Assembly: GCA_963921195.1 (NCBI GenBank)
Contig: OY992536.1
Span: forward strand, 174,662,995-174,726,994
From: Pegoplata infirma
Taxonomy: Eukaryota > Arthropoda > Insecta > Diptera > Anthomyiidae
Direction: 5' to 3'
Length of the DNA: 64,000 nt
A program made the translations under genes and the position numbers. This document shows, in pieces, positions 44,459 through 55,340 of this stretch. The notes beneath the pieces are model-generated. The model was not told where the DNA came from. It did no database searches and saw only the letters and a list, made by a program, of their open reading frames with translations. Within the stretch, counting starts at the first letter, position 1; every line of letters starts with the position of its first letter.

Positions 44459-47400
44459 ATGGACGAGCCGCCTAAAACATTGTGTTCAAAGTGTTTTAAA
44501 TCATTTAATTCTAATGCTCTCAAGTCTATTGCTTGCCATATATGCAGGGGAAAATATCATTTATTTTGTGCCAATGTCGAAGAGAAGTGTATTGAGTTGT
44601 TAAACAAAAACAAAAATATTGTTTTTAACTGCGATGATTGTCTTGGTGTTTCATCTAATATGATTACACACATCGCCTCGCTAACAAATGAAGTGGGGGA
44701 GGTTAAACACAGGGTTAGAATAACTAAACTGCCAAAAGCAGTAGTAACTGAAATCAACGAATAGTGTAGTTTTAAAAATGAACAAACCCCAGAGTCGTTC
44801 ACTTGCTACTGCTACTACTACACGCACATTTAGGTAGTGTAGTTATAGCAGTAGTTTTTTTTTGAAATTGTTACAATCCTCAGTTGATAGTTTTGTTGTA
44901 GTTTTAAATTTTGAAAAAAAGCCAGCAGTTGAAAACAACACACAAGACAGTAGTCATTCTCAAGAAACACGAAGCAATAACTATTAGTGAAACGAAGATA
45001 ACGAGAGTTTTTGTTGGGTCTTTAAAAAAATAAACTTAACAATGACTTCAGACGACACAAAAGAAATGTGTGGTGTTTTTGTATATAAAAGAAAACAAAA
45101 TGTTTTGGTATTTTTATCAATGTCTACAATATTTATTAAAATTTCTTTTGAAATTATTAGTCTTTTTGAACGTATTTTAAAAAATATTTGTATTAAACTT
45201 ATATTGATAACTTTTATTTTATAAATTAGATAATATGTTTGGAGTAGATAAATAATTTTTATTATATAAGTAGAAATCTAAACGAATATATATAAGTAGA
45301 AAATCTTTTGAAATTAAAAATTTAATTTTTGTTTTAATTGTTTCAAACTGACCTTCGAAAATTTAATTCAATTATTTAATTAATTGTAATTATTTAATTA
45401 ATTCATTTCTGAATAAATTCTTTAAATTTAATTTGTTGATATGAATACATTATTTGAATAAAATAAAAAAAATGTAAAACAATTATATTAAAACCAAAAT
45501 TTAATTAAAAAAAATTAATTAAACTAAATTTCAATTTAAAATTGAAAAGGGACAAATAATCTAAAACTAATATGGCATTAAAAAAAACAGAGCTTCTATA
45601 TAATGAATTCATTAACAAAAATTGTAGTACTGAATTAAAGTTTAAGGTATTAATTTTCAATGAATTAAATTATAGTAGTATTATAATTGTGTATCCAAAT
45701 ACCACGAAAAAGAATATTTGTAGGTTATTCGCATTTAAAAATGTTATAAATATGTTTTTATTATGAGTTTTTGTGTTTAATATTATTTACTGTTCACTAA
45801 GAACGAGTTTCTTACCATTAGGTACGAAAAAATCTTTTATCCAAAATTTGTTCTGTGAATTTTTACTTACCGCATTGTCAAAATTTCTGTGTAAGATTTA
45901 TAGTTACAACAATAAATTGCATTCAAATTTTTATAACGCGGCTCGTTGCGTTTCAGAACATTTTACCTGTGTATTCAAAACAAAGCTATAAAACCTTCTA
46001 TGATCTTATATGCAATGTCTGTCCAGCTGTCATGCATATTTAAAAACGGATTTAAAAATATGTTAACCCTTTCCATCGTATGCCAATGATCTGATCACTA
46101 GCAGGTAGTTTTCTTTTTTACATAATTTACTACAGAAATATTTTTCATCATCCTCATTCATATCATTCGTGGGAAATCCCAATATTTTGACAAGCAAATA
46201 TATGCATAACCTTGTTTAAATTTTTTTTAATGAACTAATAAAAAAACAGGTAGATTGTTATTGCATCTAACAGTATTGTACATAAATTAATCCTTTTTTT
46301 ATCACGGGATTACCAAAAATGTGGAGGTAAAATAAAAGAGAAAGGATTAACACGAAGTTTCAGTACGGCTTCTTTTGTGATACTGTAAAGAACGTGCAAA
46401 AAAACAACTTCGACCGTCTTCTAAGTGAAATAAAAAAGTGCAATTACAAGTATTTTTTTTGTAATTTATTCATACAAATAAAAACCTGTATTGTTTTAAA
46501 CCGTTGAATACGTTTTTCTGTTTTCATTTTAGAATTGATTATTTTCAAGCTCTGCTTTGATTTTTCACAAAATATACAATTATAATATTAAATACTCATA
46601 AATAAATTATTTAAATTTATTTCATTAATTTTTGCTTAAAAAAAAAATAAAAAAAAATATACGTCCATTAATTTATTTTCGCGTTATTGCGTTTTTAAAA
46701 ATATATTATTCTTATACAAATCATGTTATTTTTGTAAACAAGTACATTAAATTCAATTTAACAGTCCCAATGTAGTTATATGTTTAGCTGTTGCGTAGTC
46801 AATAAACGAAAGACTAATAGTTTATAATCATTTTACGAAGTTGTGCACTATTTTCACGAAGTAAAAACTACTAGTGGAGGTCAGCACAACATTCAACTTT
46901 TTAACTTCCACTGCTAGTGTAGTTTTGTTTTTTGTTGCCTATGTGAGCAGTAGCAATAGGAATAACTGTTAGTTTATCAAAAACAAAAACTACACTATGT
47001 GTGCAAAGAAAAAATTGTGCAGTTAGTTTTTCTCAAGCTAGTGAAATGTTCGTGTAGTAGAAATAAACTAAACTACAAACTACGATAGTTATTCGCAGTT
47101 TTTAAAGCCTGGTTAAACAAACAATTGTAAAAACTAATACAATAGGTGATGATGTGCAAGTGCTTAAAATAAGGTTCGATGAACTCTTAAAAAACCTTGA
47201 AGTGAATGCAAATGCTAATACTGCAGTTAAGCAAAATAAAAACAACAATAATAATGCAAATAATCTTGTTGTGAGAAAAAACAAAAAAGAAATAAATAAT
47301 TCTGCTTTGCCTTCTACTAATGTATCAAATACTAATGCAGTTGGTGTAAATGCTGCTACTGCTAGCTCAACTGGTGTTGTTGGTGCTTTAAATAATGATG

Positions 47401-47924
47401 ATGTTGTGAGTAATTCTCTTTTTCATATGCCTAGTAACTCTATTAGTTATGCTGCTGCTGCTGCAATCCCTCAAGAAGATGTTTCATCGATTGTGTCTGG
47501 CTTTTCTGCTACTGCAAACTCTCAAGCAGAAAGTTTTAACCCAGCAAGCAATTTGGAATGGCGTAAAGCTAAACCCAAAAAAAAACGTAAGCATGTTGTT
47601 TTTGGGGAAAATGAAAGTAATGAGTTAGATGTTGTAGCTTATAAAAAATGGGTACATTTATCATCATTTAAATCTACAGTGACAGAAGAGCAAATATTAA
47701 GTTACGTAGAAAAGCATACTGAAGTCAGTCAAGATCATATTGAGTGCTATAAATTGGTTAAAAAAGATGCTGATCTAACAGCTTTAAAAAAAATTTCTTT
47801 TAAATTGGGTATATCCGCTGCATTTTACAATGAACTTTTTAAACCTTCATTGTGGCCATCGGATGTTAGAGTTCGCCCATTTGATTTTTTTCAAAAGTCT
47901 CGTCCTGCGCAAAACAACACTTAA
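44459..47924 (+). pseudogene. LINE ORF1 (PHD-like finger protein), split by hAT insertion
   Basis: Part 1 (44459-44709) starts MDEPPKTLCSKCFKSF and shows Cys pairs at residues 9/12 and 28/31, a His-x2-Cys at about 36-39 and a further Cys pair near 60, a PHD/RING-like zinc-binding pattern typical of ORF1 in CR1-type LINEs; such proteins bind the RNA or help reverse transcription. Part 2 (47120-47924) has a basic, Asn/Ala-rich linker and a C-terminal domain with WVHLSSFKSTVTEEQI and LWPSDVRVRPFDF, also seen in LINE ORF1 proteins. Without the 2402-bp insertion and one copy of its 8-bp duplication the two parts are in the same frame, about 351 codons. The intervening insertion gives an early stop at 44762. 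Confidence 0.8.
44710..47111. mobile_element. 2.4-kb hAT-like element inside LINE ORF1, duplication GTTAAACA
   Basis: The ends are CAGGGTTAGAATAACT and the inverse AGTTTTTAAAGCCTG, imperfect TIRs. The 8-bp duplication GTTAAACA is exact (44702-44709, 47112-47119). Subterminal AGTGTAGTTTT and CTACTGCTA motifs occur in both end regions (44760-44850, 46860-47060). The interior is AT-rich with a decayed copy of the CAACGCGC MITE (about 45870-45955) but no transposase that I can identify. Confidence 0.8.
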
Positions 47925-47944
47925 ATAATAACACTGTTAAAAAA

Positions 47945-48556
47945 TTTGAGAAGCTCAACGTATATTTTCAAAATATGGGTGGAATAAGAACGAAGTTAAA
48001 TCAAGTATTTGCTGCATCATCTCAATCAGATTTTGATGTTATTGTTTTAGTGGAAACCTGGCTTAATTCTGATTTTAATGATGAGGAGTTTTTGGAGACG
48101 TCTACATATCAAGTGTACCGTAAGGATAGAGATTATGTTAAAGCTAATTGCTCTAAAGGAGGTGGCGTAATAATTGCTGTAAAAAGATGTTTGCTGTCTT
48201 CACTTTGTATTTTATCGAATTCTGATTCATTGCTGGATCAGCTATGCATATCCTTGTCGGGATTAAAGGGTAATATTATTTTAAATGTTTCTTATATTCC
48301 GCCTAGTAGTTCTGATGTCTTATACGATGCTCATGTTCAAAATATTATTGACGTGACATCTAGATTTGATGATTACGAGTTAGTAGTTTTGGGTGATTTT
48401 AACCTCTCAAAAGTTGTGTGGTCCTTATTGCCAGAATCTAACTGTTTAAGTCCCTCTAATGTTAATAATTCTTTTGAAATCAATGTAATTGATAGCTTTT
48501 TTAGTTTGGATTTGATACAAATCAACAAGTTTTTTAATCGTTTGAATAAAAATTAG
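47945..48556 (+). pseudogene. LINE ORF2 part 1: AP-type endonuclease
   Basis: The frame reads NVYFQNMGGIRTKLNQ, then LVETWL (Glu at residue 27 counting from the Met at 47975) and GDFN (Asp 141, Asn 143), conserved active-site blocks of the endonuclease that nicks the target DNA. The conserved NVYFQN strand lies upstream of the first ATG in this frame (47975); the frame is open back to a stop at about 47882 and overlaps the end of ORF1 (47924). So translation probably starts by re-initiation or a shift from ORF1 rather than at 47975. The frame ends at 48556 where an A-run (48549-48553) appears one base short; the matching continuation KLDLVFISRD is in the next frame. Confidence 0.85.
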
Positions 48557-50820
48557 ATCTTGTTTTTATAAGTAGAGATCTGAAATTCGATATTGATGAA
48601 TCTCCGTTTCCTTTTTGTTGTGCTGATATGCACCATGTTGCGTTGGAGTTAAAAATCGAGTTTTTTTCTTACTCCAATCTTAGTAATGAAAGCTTGCTTG
48701 AATATGATTTTAATAAGTGTAATTTTGATCTTGTTAATTTGGTAATTCAGGAGGTGAATTGGTTTCAGATCTTTGCTAATAAACAAGCTTCGGATTGTTA
48801 TGAAATTTTTTTAAATACACTAAATGGCATTTGCGCCGCTTATATACCTCATTTAAAGCCCAGAATTCATAAATTGCCTTGGTATACTAAAGGTTTAAAG
48901 AAATTGAAAAATTTGCGAAATAAGCATTATTTAAAATTTAGGTCTACAAATAGTCTGGATCAAAAAAATTTATATGAACATTATTCCAGAGAGTTTAATT
49001 TTCTTAATAAATTTTTGTATAAGCAATATATCCTCGGTTTTGAAACTAATATTAAGGAAAATCCTAAATCTTTTTGGAATTTCATTAATTCAAAAAGAAC
49101 ATGTTCGAATTATCCTTCTAAAATGTTTTATGAAGATAAAATTTCTAATTCGTCATTGGAATCAGTTAATTTGTTTGCTGATTTTTTTAGCTCAAATTTT
49201 GTTTCAGACGATTTTTTTAATGGAAGTCATACTACTTATACTCATATGAGTGCAAATTTAAATTTTGGAATGTTACAGTTAGTGGAAGATGATGTTTTAT
49301 TTGGAATATCTAAATTAAAATCTACTTTCAGAATGGATAATGATGGCATTTCAGCATTCTTTCTTAAAAATTGCGTTAATTCTTTATCTCTTCCATTACT
49401 GTATATTTTAAATTGTTCTTTAAAGGAAGGCGTTTTTATTGACAGGTGGAAGGTTGCTTCGATTAATCCTATATTTAAATCAGGAGCTAAGGATAGTGTG
49501 ATTAATTATAGACCGATTTCAAAGTTATGTGTTATAGCTAAAGTTTTTGAACATATTGTTTTTGAGAAAATGTACTTCTCAGTTAAGAGTATTATCTCAC
49601 CTGCTCAACATGGTTTCGTTAGAAATCGCTCTACAGTTACAAATTTAACTAGTTTTTCTCAGTATTGTATATCTAATATGGAGCTTGGCTTTCAGATTGA
49701 TACACTTTATACTGATCTTTCTAAAGCTTTCGACAGGGTTTCACATAAAATTCTTCTTTTTAAACTTAATGCGTTGGGATTTCATTCTACGTTTTTAGAT
49801 TGGATCAAATCATATTTGTTCAATCGAATTTGCTTTGTGTCTATTGACTCATTTAAGTCATATTCGTATGTTGCTACCTCTGGGATTCCCCAGGGTAGCA
49901 TTTTAGGGCCATTGTTATTTATTTTATTTATTAATGACATATCAGCTAATGTTATGTGGTCCAAAGTTTTACTATATGCTGATGACCTTAAAATTTTTCT
50001 GAGCATTAAATCGCCACTTGATTCTTTTCATTTGCAAGAGGATTTGAATGTAATTGTTGAATGGTGCTTCAAAAATTGTTTACAAATTAATATTTCTAAA
50101 TGCAATTATGTTTGTTTTTCTAAATCAGTTTCTCCCATATTCAACTTGTACTTCATTAACAATATCCCTTTGGAAGCTGTTAATGAAGTTAAGGATTTAG
50201 GGGTTATTTTTGATTCCAAATTTACGTTTATAAATCATATAAATTCAATCATTCCAAAATCTTATTCTTTGCTGGCTTTCATTAAAAGGAATTGTCGAGG
50301 CTTTTCTGATGTGTATACCTGGAAATTAATTTATACTTCTTTAGTAAGGTCCAAGTTAGAGTATGGCAGTATTGTTTGGTCGCCATTTTATGACAATAAT
50401 ATTTTAAGAATTGAAAGAATTCAAAAAAATTTTGTAAAATATGCTTTTAAATCGATTAATTTTTTGGATCCTCAACCTTCATATATTGATAAATGTAGAT
50501 TCATTCATTTGGAAACACTCGAGAACAGAAGAGATCGTTTATTAATAATGTTTCTTTACAAATTAATTTGTGGACTTGTGGATTGTCCAATTTTGCTTCA
50601 AAGTGTAAATTTTAAGGTACCAGATTTGCGTTTGCGTTGCAATGATGTATTTAATGTTCCTGTTCATAGAACGAATTATGCAGCAAATGAACCTATTATT
50701 CGGGCTTTAAATGAGTTTAATAGAATATCTAGTACTAAATATGTTAATTATTCAGTTAAGCTACATGTTAGTGATTCATTTTGTAAATTTTGTAATTCAC
50801 TAGATTTAATTTACTTTTAA
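48557..50820 (+). pseudogene. LINE ORF2 part 2: endonuclease end and reverse transcriptase
   Basis: Continues from part 1 in the -1 frame with LDLVFISRD and ADMHHVALEL (last endonuclease motif). From the ATG at 48628 it has 730 codons without a stop. RT blocks in order: INPIFKSGAKD (about residue 280), NYRPISKL, QHGFVRNRST, TDLSKAFDRVSH (catalytic Asp about 362), SGIPQGSILGPLLF (418-431), LLYADDLKIF with YADD at 450-453, then DLGVIFD and a Cys-rich end. All three catalytic Asp are present, so this enzyme could be active if the upstream frameshift were an assembly or homopolymer error. No RNase H follows. The stop at 50818-50820 is followed by a short 3' UTR and (AAAT)n. Confidence 0.9.
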
Positions 50821-50908
50821 TATAATTTACTTTTAATTTAAGTTCTAGTCTGTAAGGAATTTATTCCATAGACTCAAATAAATAAATAAATACATAAATA
50901 AATAAATA

Positions 50909-51110
50909 TTTTCTCTATAGAAAACTCCATAACCTGAGACACTTTTTCTGTAAGCAAATTTTAAGAATCTGAATAGTTCTTTCTATAGAAAAATATTCAG
51001 CATTCGAGAACTTATTTGTATACAAATTTCTTACTTATGAAATATTCTCAAAATCTGATTTAATGATATTTTTGTAAATAATAATTCAAGAATTCGAGGC
51101 ATTTCGTGAC
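50909..51110 (+). repeat. 35-bp satellite, right side of LINE insertion
   Basis: Degenerate CTATAGAAAAmTCC, CCTGAGACACTTTTTCTG units, continuing the array of 44000-44340. The stretch 51111-51384 that follows is AT-rich without a feature. Confidence 0.55.
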
Positions 51111-51387
51111 ACTTACCTTTCTGGTTTATAATTGCAAAAATTAAAAAAAAAAAAACAATTTAACGATATCTTCTACAATTTTATGTTTGTTTTAATGCAT
51201 TTAATAAGTCTCTATAAAATTTTATTTTGCATTGAAACTTTTAAAATATTTTGCAACTTTTTTTCCAACTATATTTTATTTTTTATAATGTTTTTTTGCG
51301 TTATTTTATTTTTATGGCGAGAATAACAAAATTTTTCGATATTATTTTTCTATTTATTTTGTTTTGACAATTTCAATTCATATTTTA

Positions 51388-51560
51388 CCGTCCAACCTGA
51401 ATCAAATTACGTCGCGTAAGGCGTAACGCCCAATAATTTTTCGTTTCTAATATTTAAATGTGAGTTACCTAAATCAAACGAACGTAAAAATTTCAAATTT
51501 GATGTGTTTGTTTTTGTTTTTTTTACGTCTTGCGCTACGCATTTGATTCTGGTTCGACCC
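51388..51560. mobile_element. PIF/Harbinger-like MITE, copy 2, TTA duplication
   Basis: CCGTCCAACCTGAATCAAAT ... TTTGATTCTGGTTCGACCC with TTA on each side (51385-51387, 51561-51563). About 95% like copy 1 at 31202-31375, inverted. Confidence 0.8.
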
Positions 51561-51563
51561 TTA

Positions 51564-52095
51564 AAATTATTGAACATTACGCATTTACCTTCAAATTCAT
51601 AAAAATTAATAAAGATTAATTAATAAAACTAATAAGAGGTTTATAAAACAAATTCTGTATGGAAATTCGATTAATAAACCTTTAACATAAAATAAAATAG
51701 ATGAAAAGATGTGATTTTTGTTTTGATGGCACATCAATGAAAGTTGGCATAAATATTATTTAAGAATAAGAAATTCGTTAGCATCAATTAAATCGCGCAA
51801 GGGGGTCAAAAGTTATGGCGGTTTTAAGATTTAGCGGTTTTAAAAATCTTAAAAATATTTTAATGATTTTTTTTTCTACACATTTGTTGAATGCGTTATT
51901 AAAACATGCCAGGAAATATCACTTCTTCTACAATATAAGATATAAATTTAACCCTTTAATGACTAAACGATTTAAAAAAAATATCTAATTACCTAAAATC
52001 GCGATTAATTCGCGGTAAAAGAAAAGTTTCACAATTTTTTATAACATATTTAGGCAATGCGCGGTGGTATTACTGAAAACAAATCACGGAAAATC
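51564..52095. other. Non-coding, nothing recognised
   Basis: A few AAAATCGCGATTAATTCGCG-type palindromic words near 52005; no gene. Confidence 0.3.
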
Positions 52096-52555
52096 GTATC
52101 AATGTACCAGTACACAGAGGGCCAGACAGATCGATTTCCGGCCAAAAGTCCTTATTTGTAAATTCTCTAAAAAATGTTTACCAGTTTGTTGGGCAAATAT
52201 AGAGGCAGGTTTTCTGAACTTATCTTTATGATCCAATTACACCCTTTCCTTTGGCAGGTCTTCAAAGTTAAAAAAGTTGGAAAATTTTTTTTAAAAGTTG
52301 AATTATTTTTTAATTTTTTTTCAAACTTCTATTGCGAATGATTAACTTTTTGTTTGTGTGGTTCAACCTTATATATAAGCCTTTGTAACGAAAATAACAT
52401 GGACAAATATAACTCATTTGTCTGGCAGCAATTCGCGTTTTTTGTGAAAAAGTTATAATTTTTTAGCTATTTACCTCGCGCCGATAAAATCCTCAGCGAT
52501 CCTCAGTTCGATACAATCGGTCTATATTTTTTTTGATATAGAATGGATCCATCAA
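52096..52555 (-). repeat. Inverted copy of the right half of the 20635-22256 element
   Basis: CACAGAGGGCCAGACAGATC, AACAAACTGGTAAACA (as its inverse) and GATACAATCGGTCTATA match 22256-21800 over about 450 bp. The copy ends abruptly at GGATCC. Confidence 0.7.
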
Positions 52556-52979
52556 CTATGGAATAGTTAGGGTTATTTCACCTATGACATAATTGAAAAA
52601 ATAGTTATTGTAATTTTTTGGGTGTAGGTAATGAAAAAATTATTAAAAAAAAAATGTTTAAAAATAAAAAATATTTAATTTTATTTTATTTTTAATCAAA
52701 ATAAATTACAGTGAGTCAAAAAGTTTAAATCTAGTTCTGATTTTTTTTTATTTTATTATAATGACTTAGGTAAGCCATTATTAATAAGTCCTTTTTTTAC
52801 ATTTCAAAATAATGCTAAAGGTAAGTTTCTATCATTACTAAGTAATTCGAATGGTAATGATGTGTCATTACCAAGTTTTTGCTGGGAATCTGTAAATTTT
52901 CTCATTTATAAAATTGAAAAGAGATTTTTTAAAGGCATAAAATTTTTTTCGACTTTTTACATACGAAAAATTTTTTAAA
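52556..52979. other. Non-coding, nothing recognised
   Basis: AT-rich; no supported feature. Confidence 0.3.
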
Positions 52980-53880
52980 ATCAAAGAATTTATCTATACA
53001 AAAAACGTCTTTATAATCTGAGTATTTTCTTTAAGAAAAATGTCTCAGAATCGAAAAAATCTTTACGAAAAATGTATCAGAATCTGAGAATTTTTCTATA
53101 CCAATTTGAGACATTTTTCTTACAAGAAATTGATCTGTACGAAAAATGTGTTAGAATCTGAAAATTCTTCTATACGGAAAATGTCTCAAAATCTTAGAAT
53201 TTTACTACACAAATCTGACATTTTTCGTAAAAAAAAATTCACTATACGAAAAATCTCTCAATACGAAAAATATCTGAAATTTTTTTTTAAACGAATAGTT
53301 TCTCAAAACCTGAGAACTTTTTCTGTACTATAAATGTGTTAGTATCTAAGAATTTTTTTGTACAAAAAAATGTTTCAGAAATTGAGAAAAAATGTCTCAA
53401 AATCAAAAAACTTTTTCTTAGAACCTGACAGTTTTTCTACAAGAAAACTGTATTATAATCTGAGAATTTTTCTACACGAAAAATTTCACAGAGATTTTCT
53501 GTACAAAAAATGTCTCAAAATTTGAGAATTTTCTATACGAAAAATGTTTTAAATCATAAGTATAGTAAAAATCTTTCTATGGTTAAAATATTTGGAATTT
53601 TATTTTTTTTTTGCACAAAACATGTAAAACTAAAAAAAAAATTTCCGCAATTTAGAGAGTCTTTTGTTTAAAAATGTCTCCAAATCTTTGATTTTATTAA
53701 GATATGTATCTTAGAATCGGAGAATTTTCTATACCAAAAAATTCTCTTGGAAGTTTTATGCAAAAATTTGGTTTCAAAAACTTTGAAAAAGTATACATAT
53801 GAACAAGTCAAAAAGCTGTCCCAGAGTTTTGAGTTTATAAGCTTAAAATATATTTTAGAATTTTTAATGAAAATTTGCAT
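52980..53880 (-). repeat. 35-bp satellite in opposite orientation
   Basis: Units of TCTGAGAATTTTTCTATACG + AAAAATGTCTCAGA recur to about 53560 and then decay. This is the reverse complement of the satellite at 44000. Confidence 0.6.
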
Positions 53881-53951
53881 TAATTTTCAGTATTTTTTTA
53901 AAAAAATAATTCTACTCCTTTTTATCTTAAATTTAAAATGTTTTTTTTTTT

Positions 53952-55083
53952 CTAAAATGAAAAAAAAAAAAAATGTAGGCTCAAAAACATTGAGGCGAAA
54001 AAACGAAACTTACAAAAAAAAACAAAAAAAAATTTTGGCCCCCCCCCCAAAATAAATTCCAGCGTACGTGCCTGGACAACAGCATTAGTACCATTTTTGT
54101 TTCTTGAATTTGCAGAACTTTCATCCTTCTGGCGGGTTTTTTCATTAGTATTATTTACAAAAGCATTAGTATCATTTTTGTTTCTTAAACTTCTCTTGTG
54201 CAATTTGTTTTTTATTTTCCGCATTGCTTTTCTTAAATCCTCCTGAAAATCCACAGTGTTTTTATTAACTGCATCTAAAAATAAAAAAATTGAACAAATA
54301 CATATATTGTCAGATAAGTTTTTAGGTATGTTTGTTTTTTTTTTTCTGTGTCTCCGTTTTATTAAATGTAGAGTTTTTAATAACTTACCAAAAAATATCG
54401 CCATAAAATTAGCATTCCCAGTCAAAGCATTTTTCCCATTTTTTCCGTCATAATTATGGGATAGTATTATTGATTTATCTAAAATTTTTTCCAAATTTTC
54501 TTCAATGTTTCCCCTTATCAACAATTTTATGGTTTGAGTCTGGAAAGGAACAAAATAAAAAAATCTTTTTTACTTACAAAAAAATAATTTTTACTTAAAT
54601 TTACTAACCATATCCTTCTTGTTTTGATTAGTGATGTTTTTGTCCAAGTCAATTAGTTTGTCTTCTCCTTCAATAGGAAAGTTATAAAAATACGAAGTAG
54701 CTGCGTTAAGGCCGGTTGCATTTTGCACTAAAACATTTGTTTCTGCTATCATTTTTGTTACTTAGTTGTGATTGGTGCAACAGCATTTTTTGAGTTTCCT
54801 CCTGAATTGCTGACTGTCGCAGCAACATTTTGTTTTTTTTCCTCATGAGCTGTAGTTTGTTGAATCAAAATTTTGGTCGAATCATCATGTACCGCAGATT
54901 GTCCATCATGTACCGCAGATTGTCCAGCACATATTATCCACAACCTTTTCTATCCTTTTTTTAAAATCTGCCAGCTCCTTTAAAACCTCTGAAATAAATT
55001 TTTGCAATATCAGAAATACATACATACTTCATAATTAGAAAATGCGAAAACTTACCGAGAATTTTATTTTGTTTGGCTGCCAT
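53952..55083 (-). pseudogene. DUF4806-like spliced gene, probably decayed
   Basis: Minus-strand gene of about five exons. Exon 1 (55056-55083) MAAKQNKIL, donor GTAAGT, acceptor ATTTCAG; exon 2 from 54988 continues as a coiled coil EVLKELADFKKRIEKVVDN; exon 3 (to 54609) with NFPIEGEDKLIDLDKN; intron 54540-54608 (GTTAGT..TTTCCAG); exon 4 (54389-54539) IKLLIRGNIEENLEKILD and HNYDGKNGKNAL; intron 54275-54388 (GTAAGT..ATTTTTAG); exon 5 from 54274 with DLRKAMRKIKNKLHKR. The succession FPI..., LxRGxIxxNLxKIL, YxGKxGKxAL and a basic helix is that of DUF4806 proteins, a multi-copy arthropod group of unknown function often close to transposons. Frame breaks: exon 2 needs a shift near 54930 to enter the frame 54943-54758, and another before 54752. 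Alternatively a GTACAT donor near 54914 joined to an acceptor near 54741 would keep the frame. The 3' end runs into poly-C/poly-A sequence and the true stop is unclear. Confidence 0.55.
54888..54930 (-). repeat. 21-bp tandem duplication in exon 2
   Basis: GGACAATCTGCGGTACATGA occurs twice in a row within the DUF4806-like gene, the place where the reading frame changes. Confidence 0.7.
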
Positions 55084-55238
55084 GATTTCTTCAATTAATT
55101 ATATTTTCTTTTGATATTTGTATAACTCAATTTTCAATGAATACTTTTTTTAATTTTTTAGTTCAATTTTGATATAAAAGGAAGTTATACCAACAAAGAT
55201 ACATTGTTTTTGATAGTATTTTTTTTTTGTAAGCGATA

Positions 55239-55340
55239 ATGAGTCCCCGCACTACAATGTCGGAGCGGTTGACAGTTTCGGTCATGAGGGAGTATAGGCG
55301 CAAAACAAAGGCTGCAACCGGAATTTCAGTCATTTGTTAA
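55239..55340 (+). CDS. Short divergent ORF, 33 codons, basic
   Basis: Starts MSPRTTMSERLTVSVMREYR and has a basic run RRKTK. The SER...MREYRRK pattern resembles the short basic leader (AERxREYRxRK) often seen at the start of insect transposon proteins. It points away from the DUF4806-like gene with only about 155 bp between the two ATGs, so the two could share a promoter. Possibly a first exon or a relic; low confidence. Confidence 0.25.
   Translation: MSPRTTMSERLTVSVMREYRRKTKAATGISVIC

Larger units (their letters stand above)
44400..50908 (+). mobile_element. Nearly full-length non-LTR retrotransposon (CR1/Jockey-type)
   Basis: Order: short 5' leader with a GACTATCAG/CTGATAGTC hairpin (44415-44440), ORF1 with PHD-like zinc finger, ORF2 with endonuclease and reverse transcriptase, about 55 bp of 3' UTR and an (AAAT)n tail (50875-50908). 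It has no RNase H. PHD-type ORF1 plus AP-endonuclease and RT is known from CR1 and Jockey superfamily LINEs. It is damaged by a hAT insertion in ORF1 and a one-base shift in ORF2. The exact 5' end and a target duplication were not found because both flanks are satellite. Confidence 0.85.
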
